In this document: positions 54,663-64,000 of the stretch, piece by piece
Position numbering within the stretch: position 1 is the first letter of the stretch
How the letters are laid out: each line of letters begins with the position of its first letter
NCBI GenBank assembly: GCA_003049465.1
Contig: PYSS01000033.1
Location: 69,903 to 133,902 of the forward strand
DNA: 64,000 bases
Direction: 5' to 3'
Origin: Magnaporthiopsis rhizophila
Lineage: Eukaryota > Ascomycota > Sordariomycetes > Magnaporthales > Magnaporthaceae
Translations under genes and position numbers: made by a program
The notes under the pieces: generated by a model
Seen by the model: only the letters and a program-made list of their open reading frames with translations
Database searches by the model: none
Told to the model about the DNA's origin: nothing

Positions 54663-55956
54663 TCACAGGCCTCGTCCCTTGACGAAACGGCTGATTAATT
54701 CTCTGGTGGTTTTGTCGTTGTACTGCTCGTGGCACTCGTAAAAGGCCAGGAGCTCCTGCGTGCAGTTGATCATGGCCTCGACGTCGATGGTGCTCTCCGC
54801 CAGCCAGCTGGCGAAGCGCTGCAGCTTCGTCCTCTCCCTGTTGAGCTGCGCCTCCTTCTGTGCCAGGGCGTTCCTGGCCTGCTGCGCGCGCAGGTTCTGC
54901 TGCAGCTGCAACTGTTGCTGCTGCCGCTGGCGGCTCGGGCTGATGGCAAGGCCCCCGAATCTTTGGTGGCTCAAGCTGCTGCTGCCGCCGTGCAGCGCCG
55001 ACCGGGGGGCCACATGCTGCTGCTGCTGCTGTTGTTGCCGCTGCTGCTGTTGCTGCCGCTGCTGCTGTTGCTGCTGCTGTTGCTGCTGCTGCCGCTGCAT
55101 GATCCGCGAGGCGCTGGCAAGGTTCAGGTTTTTCGGCACGCCGCCCACGAAGCCGGCCCCGGCCCGTACGCCGCCTGGGGGCCGCAGCACGAGGGCCAGC
55201 ATGATGGAGGCCAGGGCGATCGTGTGCGGGGCGTGGAGGAGCGGCAGGTCTGTCATGTAGTGGTCGTTGATGAAGGAGGAGGCGAGGGCCACGTCGTCGG
55301 GCGAGAGGTAGAACTTGGTTTGCATGACGGTGAGGGTCCGGTATGGCTGGTGCACGATCATGTTGGCGTGCATCTCCGAGATGAGATGGAACTCGCACTC
55401 GCCGATCTTGGGGACGTCGAATGTGGATGCTTCGACTACACGAGGGGGTCAGCTGGTATCGTCCTCCGGGGGCCCGAATCACAGGGACCGCGTGGCTCTC
55501 TCCTCCATACCTGGCCAGATCTTGTGCGTCTCGTTGATGATCAGCCTGATGTGTTGAGGGTTCTCCTCCATCTTGCAGGCGAGGTAGACGGCAGTGACGG
55601 CGACGAGGAGCGGGATGGTGCGGCGCACCTCGACGTTGATATAGAAGCGCTTGATGTATATCTGGGCCGTGGCCATAACCTGCTGGCGCACGCCGAGTTT
55701 CCTGCCCAATTTGTTGATCTCTGTTAGAGACCAAGGGCGCGTTTGTTAGTCCAAGGGGCGGCGGCCGCCACGATGCTTGATGCTTGTCTCGCTTACGCTG
55801 GTTGAAATAGATATTCAGATGCCTCCAGTCCGGCAGAGGGTACGCCTGCACCAGCGACGGCTCTTCATCTAGGACCGCCTGACGCTTTGCAGCCAGTTGC
55901 TCCCTGGTGAAGAGCCAGTTCTTGTGCTGCGTCGAGACCCAGAAGTTGGCCGACAT
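54663..55956 (-). CDS. SSN8: RNA polymerase II Mediator CDK8-module cyclin C
   Basis: Three exons, 55956-55797, 55720-55511 and 55435-54663, give 380 residues. The N-terminus MSANFWVSTQHKNWLF...KR is the conserved cyclin C start. The cyclin fold follows (KLGRKLGVRQQVMATAQIY, VEVRRTIPLLVAVTAVYLAC, KMEENPQHIRLIINE). Segments ECEFHLISEMHANMIVHQPY and the second cyclin repeat continue. The family usually ends near residue 230-310. Here a poly-Gln tract (about residues 238-268) precedes a Gln-rich coiled region and a conserved helical tail. It partners Cdk8/Srb10 in the kinase module that modulates Mediator in the nucleus. Confidence 0.93.
55014..55098. repeat. CAG/CAA poly-Gln repeat in SSN8
   Basis: CTG/TTG trinucleotides on the plus strand encode runs of Gln broken by three Arg or so in cyclin C. 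The tract length may vary between strains. Confidence 0.9.
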
Positions 55957-56716
55957 TGTGGCATCGATCGTGTCCTATGGTGGGTGGGTCGCTTGCAGGC
56001 CACGGTTGCTCCGGCTGCACGCGTCGAGACGCCCGCGCGCTGTCGGCTCGTTGCTCAAGCAGTATTAGACGGCAAGTGCTTAAGAGTGTAGTAGACGGCA
56101 CGTATGACGACGTGTGCCTTCCTCGATGGAACCAGGTGGCTGGTAAATGCGCGGGATCGGGTGACGAAGGAAGGTGCCTCCAGGGTTGGGTTCTAGTTCA
56201 GCTGGAGAGCGTGGGATGAGTGGACAATATTGCTGTTGGCCGTCGCGGCTCACGCAGCCTGGGCCCCGCCCACACAAAAGCCTTGGTCACCATCTTTTCT
56301 CGGCTGACAGGGGTGCACCTTCCCTGTGACGGAACGTTCCTCCAGTTGAACGTATCTGTGTTCCGGCAGCATTCCATCTTGTAGCTCGCTGGTGTCACCT
56401 CTCACAACCACACTTCCAAAATATCCCTTGCGAGGCCTTTAATGGCCTCTGCTGCCACGAAGCAATCCCAACTCTTTCTCCGACGCCTGCAGGCGCCGTT
56501 GCCCGTCGCTCACGCCCCCGACCCTGCCGCGCCGTCTGGGGGCGACGCCTGAGCTATAGCGGCAGGCAACGACGTCCCGCGGCAGAGCTCCCCCACGGTT
56601 GACGCGACATCGAGGCCGAGCTGCTTAATCCCGCACCCAAACGACGACGGCCATCGGCATTGCGATAACGACACACCCCGCCAGTCTGCTATCCCGCATT
56701 GCGATGGTCGCCCAAG
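55957..56716. promoter_or_regulatory. divergent upstream region of SSN8 and the mitochondrial carrier
   Basis: 760 bp between two divergent starts. No gene is seen and no motif stands out. Confidence 0.4.
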
Positions 56717-59658
56717 ATGAAGATCCAGAAAATGGTCTCGGAGATTGAGGCCGAGATGGCCGAGTCGCAAAACGCCCGAGACAAGCGGATGGAGGAGCTC
56801 TGGCGCAAGCTGGACCCCCACGGCAAAGGCGAACTGGACCTGAAGGGACTGCAGAGAGGACTGACGAGGATAGACCACCGTTAGCCTCACCACACCCCAC
56901 ATCACCACCCCTCTTACCTGTTTCCCTCCTGCCGGCTTCCCTGGGACTACCTGGGGCGCTGGCGAGGAAGGCAGTATTGCTGACAGGCCTTGGCGGACTC
57001 TACGCCACAGCCATGAAGAATGCCGACGACATGCTCAAGGAAATTGTCCGAACCGTCGACACTAGCGGCGATGGCAAGATTCAGTACGAAGGTACGTTGC
57101 TTCCCACGGCCTTGGCCGGCGCTTGCAAAGCTACTTTATCTACCTCTACATGCTTTCCTGGGCACCTGGTACCTCCTACCACCTACCTACCACCCACGTG
57201 CTGCTGCCTCCCCATCTGGGTACCTGGGCGGCTACAAGGTTCAATCGTGGCCCAAGCTTGCCGCCGAGTCGGCCGTATCCGGATCTAGTGCTGCTCCGTG
57301 GCTGACGTCCGTCAACTATAGAGTTCCGCGTCTTTGTCGAGGCCGCAGAGCGGGAGCTGCTCGCTCTTTTCCGCTCTATCGACGGAGACAACGACGGAAG
57401 ATTGGACAAGGAAGAGCTCCGCTCCGCGTTCCAGAAGTGTGGCCTGACTGTGTCGAATCGCCGTCTGACGGGCTTCTTTGACGAAATCGACTTGAACAGT
57501 GACGGCTACATAACCTTTGAGGAATGGCGGTAAGCTATAACTTTTACTTTGTGTCGTCATTCTTTCCCCCCCTATTTTTTTTCCTTTTGGGTTTCTTTAG
57601 TCTTTGCTGCTTCAATGGCCTCGATCGTTTGGCGCTCGTGGTGGGTGGCGTCCAAAGCCCATTTTTCTGGTCTGATCCTTGTTTCGCCTCTTGTTTGTCA
57701 GTGGTTTGGCTCTGTCCGGACCAGGAACCGAACTGGTCTCTCTGTCGGCTCCATCCTTGCCACAAGTTCCAACACCCCGTCACCAACGATTCACCTGCGA
57801 CTCACTTGCGCCCATCTATAGCATGGGCCGTCTGTCCGCAACCAGGAACCGGTGCTTGCGGGGGGCGTCTTCATCTGAGGCGGAACTCAGTCGAGCGAAT
57901 GAATTTGGCCGGCGTCTTGCTAACGTTCAGCCACCACCAAAGTGACTTCCTGCTCTTCATGCCCAAGCATTTATACGACGCCGGTGGTGGCTCTGCCTTG
58001 GCCACGGCCTTGTCGTTCTATTCTCACATTGTCACGCTCAATGCCGAGGGCGACTCCCTCGTGAGCGACGACACCCTCGAGGGCCTAGGTACGACAAGCT
58101 TCCTTCTGCACGCTCTTTTCGGTTCTATTTTGAGGCTTGTCGAACCTTCACGGTCGACTTCCGTGGATCCACTGCGCACCTCCAAACCCAAGGCCCCATC
58201 TCTGGACGGTGCCTCCAACAACCCTCCCACCACAAAACCTTCGCGACCTGCTGCGGTGGGCGGCGCACAAACCAAGCCCGCGACACACAGCACACGCTCG
58301 CCTGCACCGCCTTCTCCAAAACCTGCGCCTTCGACACCCTCGCAGGCGACGTCGCCGCCGGCGTCGCCTTCGCCAGGAGCCACCAAGGACACCAAGGCCA
58401 CCATGGCTGCGTCTGGATCCAGGAATGCCGGCTTGCAACTGGGCGCGCCACGGGTGTCCATATCGCAAGCGCACGACCAGGCCGTCAAAGCGCTCCAGAC
58501 ACACTTCGCCTTCGGCCATGTCGGAAATTCGGAATCGCTCGGCGAGGACGTGCCAGAGCCGGGAGAGTCGAAACTGACAGATTACCTGCCCGAACCAGGC
58601 TACTTCGTTGCCGGGGCGATTGCGGGTGGTGTCTCGCGAACCGCGACGGCACCGCTGGATCGTCTGAAGGTCTACCTGCTTGTCAACACAAAGACAAGCA
58701 CGAGCGCGGCCATCTCGGCTGCCACCCACGGACACCCACTGGCGGCTGTCAAATCGGCGTCAAAACCCATCACTTCTGCCGTGGCCAGCCTGTACAAGTC
58801 TGGTGGCCTGCGCACTTTCTTCGCTGGTAAGCAACTTTGGAGTGTCTTGCGTTCCACTATACACAACACAATGGCGGCGGCAAAGCTTTCTTTCCCGTCG
58901 GAAGAGGAGATCAGCTGCTAACGTGTGCAATTCAAACAGGCAACGGACTCAATGTCATCAAGATCATGCCCGAGACGGCCATCAAGTTTGGCACTTATGA
59001 GTTCGCCAAACGGACACTGGCCCGTCTCGAAGGCCACAATGACCCGAACATGATAGACACCCGCTCCAAGTTTGTAGCTGGAGGTGTGGCCGGTATGGTG
59101 GCCCAGTTCTCAGTCTATCCGCTGGACACTCTCAAGTTCCGTCTGCAGTGCGAAACGGTGCCGGGCGGCCTGAGGGGCAACGCGCTCCTGGTGCAGACGG
59201 CCAAGAGGATGTACGCGACGGGCGGCATCCCTGCGGCGTACCGGGGAGTCACCATGGGTCTTGTCGGCATGTTCCCGTACAGCGCCATCGACATGGGAAC
59301 CTTTGAGTTCCTCAAGACCAAGCTTAGGAAGTACAAGGCCAAGGCACAGGGAATCCACGAGGACGACACGGACCTGGGCTTTCTCGCTATGGGCGCGATG
59401 GGCGCCACCTCGGGCGCCATTGGAGCCACGGTCGTGTACCCGCTGAACCTCCTGCGCACCCGGCTGCAGACGCAGGGCACCGAGATGCACCCGCCAACAT
59501 ACACGGGCATCTGGGACGTGACGAGGAAGACCATCAAGAACGAGGGTGTGAGGGGGCTCTACAAGGGATTGACCCCCAATATCCTCAAGGTGGCACCCGC
59601 TCTCAGCATCACATGGATCGTGTACGAGAGCTCCAAGAAGTTCATGGGTCTCCATTGA
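56717..59658 (+). CDS. SAL1: calcium-dependent mitochondrial ATP-Mg/Pi carrier (SCaMC/SAL1 type)
   Basis: Five exons: 56717-56879, 57011-57091, 57322-57529, 57943-58826 and 58940-59658, giving 684 residues. The N-terminal half has EF-hands facing the intermembrane space: a degenerate first (DPHGKGELDLKG), then DTSGDGKIQYEEF, DGDNDGRLDKEEL and DLNSDGYITFEEW. A long Pro/Ala/Ser-rich linker (about residues 210-310) is encoded in exon 4. The carrier domain has the three repeats with PLDRLKV, PLDTLKFRL and PLNLLRTRL. It exchanges ATP-Mg for phosphate across the inner membrane in response to cytosolic calcium. Intron 3 is unusually long (413 nt). A competing ATG at 56704 opens a frame that soon stops, so it is not the start. 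Confidence 0.93.
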
Positions 59659-60405
59659 GACGGTATCGGTAGCTGTCACGACGACAACGAGAACAGCAAA
59701 AAAAAGAAGAGAACACAAAAAAAAAGAAAAAAAAAAAGAAAAAACAAAACAAGCGGATACAAGTCCAGCAGAGAATAGAGAGGCGAGAAGCCTGTCGCGG
59801 ACATGAGCGTTATGCATCGCCCCTATCAGGGGGCTGGCAAAGCCATGATCACGATCTGATGACGGCGCGAACTTTGTCGCATGGGTCGAGGCGTTTGGGC
59901 AAGCGAGACTTGCAATGAATGAGGGATAGACGACGACCACATTTCGTCACCGGCGTTGACTATGCGTTATTTGTTATTTTTATGTTATTTTTATTTTGCT
60001 CCTGGTGGTCCATTTTATCTTTTCAGCTTCTTCTTTCCGCTTTTTTTTTCCCTACGTTTTGCTCAAATTTTATGCGGAAAAAGGATACCAAACCGAACAC
60101 GTTGACACGTTCGGACTGCTTTGTTAGATTATCTTTAGTTTACGAATGACTTGATGCCTTGATGCTTCCAACTAGGTATCTAGCGAAGGGTGTGTGATGA
60201 CTTTGATGGTAGTGTGATGAGGCAGGCTGGCCAGCTAACGTGCTGTCGTGGTCTATCCCTTCGAGTGCAGTTGAGCTACCGGCCCGCCGATCTTCCTTCT
60301 CGGCCAACCAGAATTTTTTGTATTAGGGTTAGAATTCCGGAAACCCTTTTCCTATCTCGTTGGTCGGTAGGGTAGGTCAACAGCACTCCGGGCGGATGTG
60401 AGGAT
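59659..60405. other. 3' flank of the carrier, with a dispersed repeat
   Basis: A-rich then T-rich DNA with the second copy of a dispersed repeat (60252-60361). No gene. Confidence 0.5.
60252..60361. repeat. dispersed repeat, copy 2
   Basis: Shares several blocks with 34275-34450 (CTATCCCTTCGAGTGC, GCCCGCCGATCT, TCTCGGCCAACCAGA, AATTCCGGAAAC). It sits 45 bp before a retrotransposon integrase relic, so it may be a fragment of that element. Confidence 0.6.
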
Positions 60406-60810
60406 ATGTATGGCACGCTGGGCAGAAAGAAGTCGCTCGCTGTGTCCGGCACTCGGACGAGGAAACGAGATGTTTTCTCGGGAAGGAGTTTTCCCTACGA
60501 CGAGAGACGACAGGAGGTCAGGAAAGCGCTTGCCGAGAGACTCGTCCTACAACATAAACACTGGAAAAGCACTCGAGACTACCCCATCGTCGAGCCTGGG
60601 ACAAAGGTTTGGGAAAAAGTCGGTACGATGGGAAAGGACAAGTCCAAGTTTGCTCCCGCCTGGAGGGGTCCGTTGACTGACGTCTCGCAAACAGAAGGGA
60701 GGCCGTCCTGCTGGGTGAAGCTTAGACGAGGCGACACGTGTACGACCTGAAGCTTTGGGTCCCTCACAGTCGGGAAAAGACCTCGGGACCTTTTTTTTTT
60801 CTTTTAAAAC
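60406..60810 (+). pseudogene. LTR-retrotransposon integrase C-terminal relic
   Basis: The frame at 60406-60750 encodes the end of a retroelement polyprotein. A helical region (RRQEVRKALAERLVLQHKHW) is followed by a V-W-E-K strand and KSKFAPAWRGPLTDV, which matches the GPY/F module of integrase C-termini. A shift of frame near 60735 continues the similarity as HVYDLKLWVPHSREKTSG. No reverse transcriptase or complete terminal repeats are seen nearby. The relic is short and disrupted. Confidence 0.6.
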
Positions 60811-61731
60811 AGGAATGGATGACATCTGGTCGTGTCACGGGGCTAAGCCAAGGTAAACCCAATCGCCACAAAGGCAAAAGAGGAACGTTGTCGTAGCTGG
60901 GACTACGACCGCGCCTGGTCCTTTAAGGGATCGCAACGTGGCAGGTCGCAAGGTTTGTTTTTTGTTGAACCAGCCTGGAACCTGGGAGAAATGATGGGCG
61001 AGGAAAACTGAGCATGGGACTCGGTAATGCTGAGATACACCAAAGGGTCCAAAAATGGGAAGCTTTTTCCAACCTTTCGTTTCCTTTCCCATTTCCTTTT
61101 TTTTTTCGTATTATTTTTCCTATTTCCTTCCTATTTCTTTCCAATTAGCCAAGTTGAAAAGAAATAAAAACTTCCGGCCGAGGTTGCTTTTCCTTTGGTG
61201 TATTCCTTTTTTTGCTTGGTTGCGTATCTGGACCGAGCTCATGATATCGTCATTCTGCGCCCGGCCGTCTCGAGGTATTCAGAGTGGCTGGATCGATGTG
61301 CCTGTGAGACCATGACTGCAGCTACAAGAGCATGCGGTGCGAGGCCAACATGAAGAGTGATTCGAACGAGCGACCAACTCGTCGCAGTTGGGTTCACCGG
61401 TGGGGGGGATCAAAGCAGTCGAGCTTCCTTTCTGGGCGCATGCGGTGCAACCAGCGCCAACGTTCGATCCACGGTGAAGTTGGCCCGACAAGCCCATTGG
61501 CTCGCACACGCATTCCCAACGTGCACCTCGTGCAGGGAAGACAAGGCAGCGTTGTAAGTACTGGACTCTCGTCGCCGCGCCCGGAAATGCTCACATTGGT
61601 ACCACCCTACTTACCCACCTACCTACCTTAACTTGCCTAACCTTACTTACCATTCTTTCCCAACCACCCACCTAGCCAGCATCCTTTTCCTGTATGCCAG
61701 CCATCCATCCATACATCCCGCCTTTGCAACA
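60811..61731. other. upstream region of the APH-like gene
   Basis: Contains repeat copy A (61055-61213). From 61600 on, short TTACCCACCTACC-type repeats lie just before the APH start. No other gene. Confidence 0.45.
61055..61213 (+). repeat. inverted repeat flanking the APH-like gene, copy A
   Basis: Begins ATGGGAAGCTTTTTCCAACC and ends GTGTATTCCTTTTTTT. Its reverse complement is at 62991-63174. The two copies share the ends, a long pyrimidine tract and the block CCAATTAGCCAAG / CGATTAACCAAGG with an AAAACTT segment. The copies have diverged. Confidence 0.75.
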
Positions 61732-62545
61732 ATGGCGGAGCCAGTCCTGAGCCATATGCTCCATCGTGAGGAGGGATGCACCCATATCACCGTTGAGCGC
61801 AAGTACTACCACGTAGAGGGACCGGACGCCGAGCACGACACGTACGTGAAGCGCAGCCTCCGGCCGTCCGAGTGGCAGACCAACCCTTTCGGCGGCGCCG
61901 TCTACATCCCACGCCTCGGGAACGAGCGCATCCTGAACGAGGCGGCCTGCATGCGCTTCATCGCGAAACACACGGATATTCCCGTGCCCAAGGTGTACGC
62001 GTGCTTCGAGGACGACGGCGCCGTCTACCTCGTGCGAGAGCGTGTCGGCGGCGTCACCATGGATGCCCTGGACGCCGACAGGCGCAAGGTGGTCGAGGCC
62101 GAGCTGGAGAAGCTCCTGCAGACGATGAAAGCACTAAGATCGAGTGCGTGGGGCGGACCCTCCGGCCTTGTCAGTTCGCTTCGATTTTGATTCCTTCTGC
62201 GGGTTTCCGTGAAGAAAAGGTGGCACGCTAATGTACCTATCTACATAGGTTGTCCCACCCTACCGTCTCTTGGCCAAGACCTATCGGCCGTGGGTGATGA
62301 AGCGCAGACCGACCGAGGATCTCGTGTTTTGCCACAACGACTTGTCGACCCACAACGTCATCGTCGACCCGCAGACGCTCAAGGTCAAAGCCATCGTCGA
62401 CTGGGAATACGCCGGCTTCTTCCCGGTCGAGTTCGAGGGCATGTTTTTCCGTCGTCTGGGCCCTTCGGTGGCCCTTGAGGGCGAGGTCGACGATGAAATG
62501 GAGCTGCTGGCTATCATGCGGGCGAATCGGGATGAGACGGATTGA
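61732..62545 (+). CDS. APH-superfamily (aminoglycoside/choline kinase fold) phosphotransferase
   Basis: Two exons, 61732-62169 and 62249-62545, give 244 residues. The intron (GTCAGT to TAG) joins GPSGL to VVPPYRLLAKTYRPW. The kinase catalytic loop is FCHNDLSTHNVIVD, with His175, Asp177 and Asn182. The metal-binding DWE motif is at Asp197 (AIVDWEYAGFFP). DIPVPKVYACFEDDGAVYLV is the N-lobe block. Such fungal genes are numerous and mostly unassigned. The substrate is a small molecule or a protein that cannot be predicted here. The length (244) is on the short side. It lies between two inverted repeat copies. Confidence 0.82.
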
Positions 62546-62799
62546 TGGGGTGGGGAAAAACAGCTGCAAGAGGCCGGAATGGAACCAAGATAGCCATTGC
62601 TTGGTCGGTGCCAGCTTCCATATAATCATGACCGGTCAGCCAATGATAATCAACGTGCAGGTATATGCCAGTGATAAGCACGGGATGCCTCGGGTGAATT
62701 GCTGGCCAGAGGAAACTGTTTTGTGCTTCGTATTACTGCATATGGATCACATCTCGCTGATCCTGAGGGCTACCTTGCGATACCGAGGCACGCAAACCA

Positions 62800-62979
62800 G
62801 AGAACGTAGTCACCGCCCGCACCGACTCGGAGAGCGCCCGGCTCATCAGCTCCACCACCGATCCCAAGATCCCGCCCCTGGCCGAAACGCTGCAGGCCAT
62901 GGAGGCGGACGGCGCCACGCCGGCCGAGATCAACGCCTACGAAGCCGCCTACTTGCGTGACACTTCCCTCGTCAACCGT
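62800..62979 (+). pseudogene. isocitrate/2-methylisocitrate lyase gene fragment
   Basis: An open stretch reads VVTARTDSESARLISSTTDP and then PLAETLQAMEADGATPAEIN, followed by AYEAAYLRDTSLVN. The TARTDSE block and PLAETLQAME are family signatures of isocitrate and 2-methylisocitrate lyases. The conserved segment that normally follows STxDxxDH is missing (replaced by KIP), and nothing upstream or downstream encodes the barrel. The fragment ends exactly at the poly-A edge of repeat copy B. It has no start codon of its own. Confidence 0.65.
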
Positions 62980-62990
62980 AAAAAAAAAAG

Positions 62991-63174
62991 AAAAAAAGGA
63001 ATACAGCACAGGAAAAGTGGCCGTAGGCAAAGTTTTAATGCCTTGGTTAATCGGGAGGAAATATGAAGGAAATAAAGAAGGAAATCGGAAAAGAATTGGG
63101 AAAAGAAATTGAAAGGAAATAGGGAAAGAAGGAGGAAAGGAAAAGGAAAAGAAAGGTTGGAAAAGGCTTCCCAT
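62991..63174 (-). repeat. inverted repeat flanking the APH-like gene, copy B
   Basis: Reverse-complement partner of 61055-61213. On the plus strand it starts with an A-rich run and AAGGAATACAGCACAGGAAAAG, continues through a purine-rich GGAAA/GAAAGG tract and ends GGTTGGAAAAGGCTTCCCAT. No target duplication is obvious at the outer edges. Confidence 0.75.
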
Positions 63175-63254
63175 GCTTATTTTCTAGTCTGCGTGCTGGG
63201 TTTGGTCGGTAGCCAAGGAGACCGGGCGCTGGCAGTTGGCTTCCCAGACACGAT

Positions 63255-63336
63255 ACCTAAAAATCAAATGAGAGTTGAAGCACTTTTCTGGTGGCCGTGT
63301 CAACTCTCGTTTAATTTTTTTGGCTACGCGCCAGAG
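63255..63336. mobile_element. MITE-like foldback repeat, copy 2
   Basis: Diverged copy of 4222-4310. The left arm is CTAAAAATCAAATGAGAGTTG, less one base at the right; the spacer is CTTTTCTGGTGGCCGTG; the right arm is TCAACTCTCGTTTAATTTTT. It lies 80 bp outside repeat copy B. Confidence 0.55.
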
Positions 63337-63625
63337 TCGAGGTTGTACATGCACACCCTTTGTTTTTTTTCTTGTTTCTACTCCAGCACAACGGCCTTGT
63401 TTCCCGGCCATTCTCTCGAGCTGGTTCTCACCCAGAATTCAACCGAGAAGAAGTCGAGTCCGTTGATTGCTTACTGGCTGCGCACTGCCCCCCCGCGTCG
63501 CCGTCGTCAGCCTCGTCAGCCTCCTCACTTTATCGGGCACTTTTCTCCGCTCGTTATGGCACAGAATCTCTATTAGCGATGCTGACTGGTGGATTGCCGC
63601 GCCGCGCAGCCCGATCGAGTTTTCT

Positions 63626-64000
63626 ATGCAGCGCCTTCCTTGGGGCCGACTGGCCGCAGACCTGTTTCAGGCCTCGAATTACGCCCAAGCGCCCGTTTCG
63701 AAACCATGCATGCCCTCTGCCTTCAACGCTTCGCGACAGCCCGGCGGCCCTGCCGCCATCTACGGATTTGGCGATGACATCTATACAAGCAACGGCAAAC
63801 GGCTGCCGCCGCCGTAGGATGGCGATGTGTCGAGGCAGCAGCAGCAGCAGCAGCATGATGAAAGTGCCCTCACGGCCGGCGGCGGTTATTTCAGCATGTC
63901 CGGGACTGGGGTGGGAACAGACTCCGCGGCCGCGGCAGCCGCTTTGTCCCAGGTTCCCCATGTTCCAGAGACGTCTGGGTCCAGGACCCCTCGTTCAAGC
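63626..64000 (+). CDS. right-edge gene interrupted by an in-frame TAG (partial)
   Basis: From the ATG at 63626 the frame encodes MQRLPWGRLAADLFQASNY and a low-complexity Pro/Ala/Gly part. It reaches TAG at 63815-63817 (63 codons). In the same frame after the stop it stays open to the end of the window: DGDVSRQQQQQQHDE, then GGGYFSMSGTGVGTD, then Ser/Ala-rich sequence. This continuity suggests one disordered protein split by a stop (CAG-to-TAG would fit). Otherwise an intron with acceptor CCGTAG may end here, or two unrelated frames may meet. No domain is recognised. Confidence 0.4.

Noticed and set aside
54729..55727. 332-codon plus-strand frame with long Leu runs
   Set aside because: It is the shadow of SSN8; the Leu runs come from the CAG repeats read in reverse, and it crosses two SSN8 introns.
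56704..56748. Upstream ATG for the mitochondrial carrier
   Set aside because: Its frame stops after 14 codons; the next ATG at 56717 opens the conserved EF-hand protein. It could at most be a short upstream frame.

Overview
The window is nuclear DNA of a filamentous ascomycete (Pezizomycotina, most likely Sordariomycetes; the class is inferred). The genes are well spaced and GC-rich. They carry short introns with GT(A/G)NGT donors and CTAAC branch points. The conserved genes include homocitrate synthase of the fungal alpha-aminoadipate lysine pathway, a GET2-type GET complex subunit, a Mediator cyclin C (SSN8), an ATP-Mg/Pi carrier and fungal transcription factors.

Layout: 1-10 kb holds the end of an unidentified gene, RPS23, COQ2, a 1,439-residue JmjC/4CXXC/AT-hook chromatin protein and a small mitochondrial protein. 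After about 4 kb without a supported gene come a bHLH factor (14.1-15.7 kb), a TMEM135-like membrane protein (18.1-19.8 kb), homocitrate synthase (21.1-23.4 kb) and GET2 (23.7-24.9 kb). From 25.7 to 31.6 kb lies a graveyard of broken accessory genes: a kinase-like fragment, a C2H2 gene with an in-frame TAG, an FHA/kinase fragment and a long unknown frame with three stops. A DNA polymerase iota gene follows (31.9-33.9 kb), then mostly empty DNA with one small orphan gene. At 42.2-44.9 kb is a zinc-cluster regulator with one in-frame TAG. After a further gene-free 5.4 kb come a small low-complexity gene with a remarkable hairpin in its leader (50.1-51.1 kb), SSN8 (54.7-56.0 kb) and the EF-hand mitochondrial carrier (56.7-59.7 kb). 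The last 4 kb is repeat-rich. It holds a retrotransposon integrase relic, two inverted copies of a repeat around an APH-fold kinase gene, a scrap of an isocitrate-lyase-family gene, a MITE-like element and an interrupted frame at the right edge.

There is no single operon-like pathway. Several genes are mitochondrial (COQ2, SAL1-type carrier, the small mitochondrial protein) and several control transcription or chromatin (JmjC, bHLH, zinc cluster, cyclin C). The least ordinary content is in the splice sites (one GG donor and two GC donors), the recurrent in-frame stops of C-to-T type, and the dispersed, inverted and MITE-like repeats. I did not find a convincing new multi-gene system. All exon boundaries were read by eye from splice signals and from remembered conservation of the protein families.
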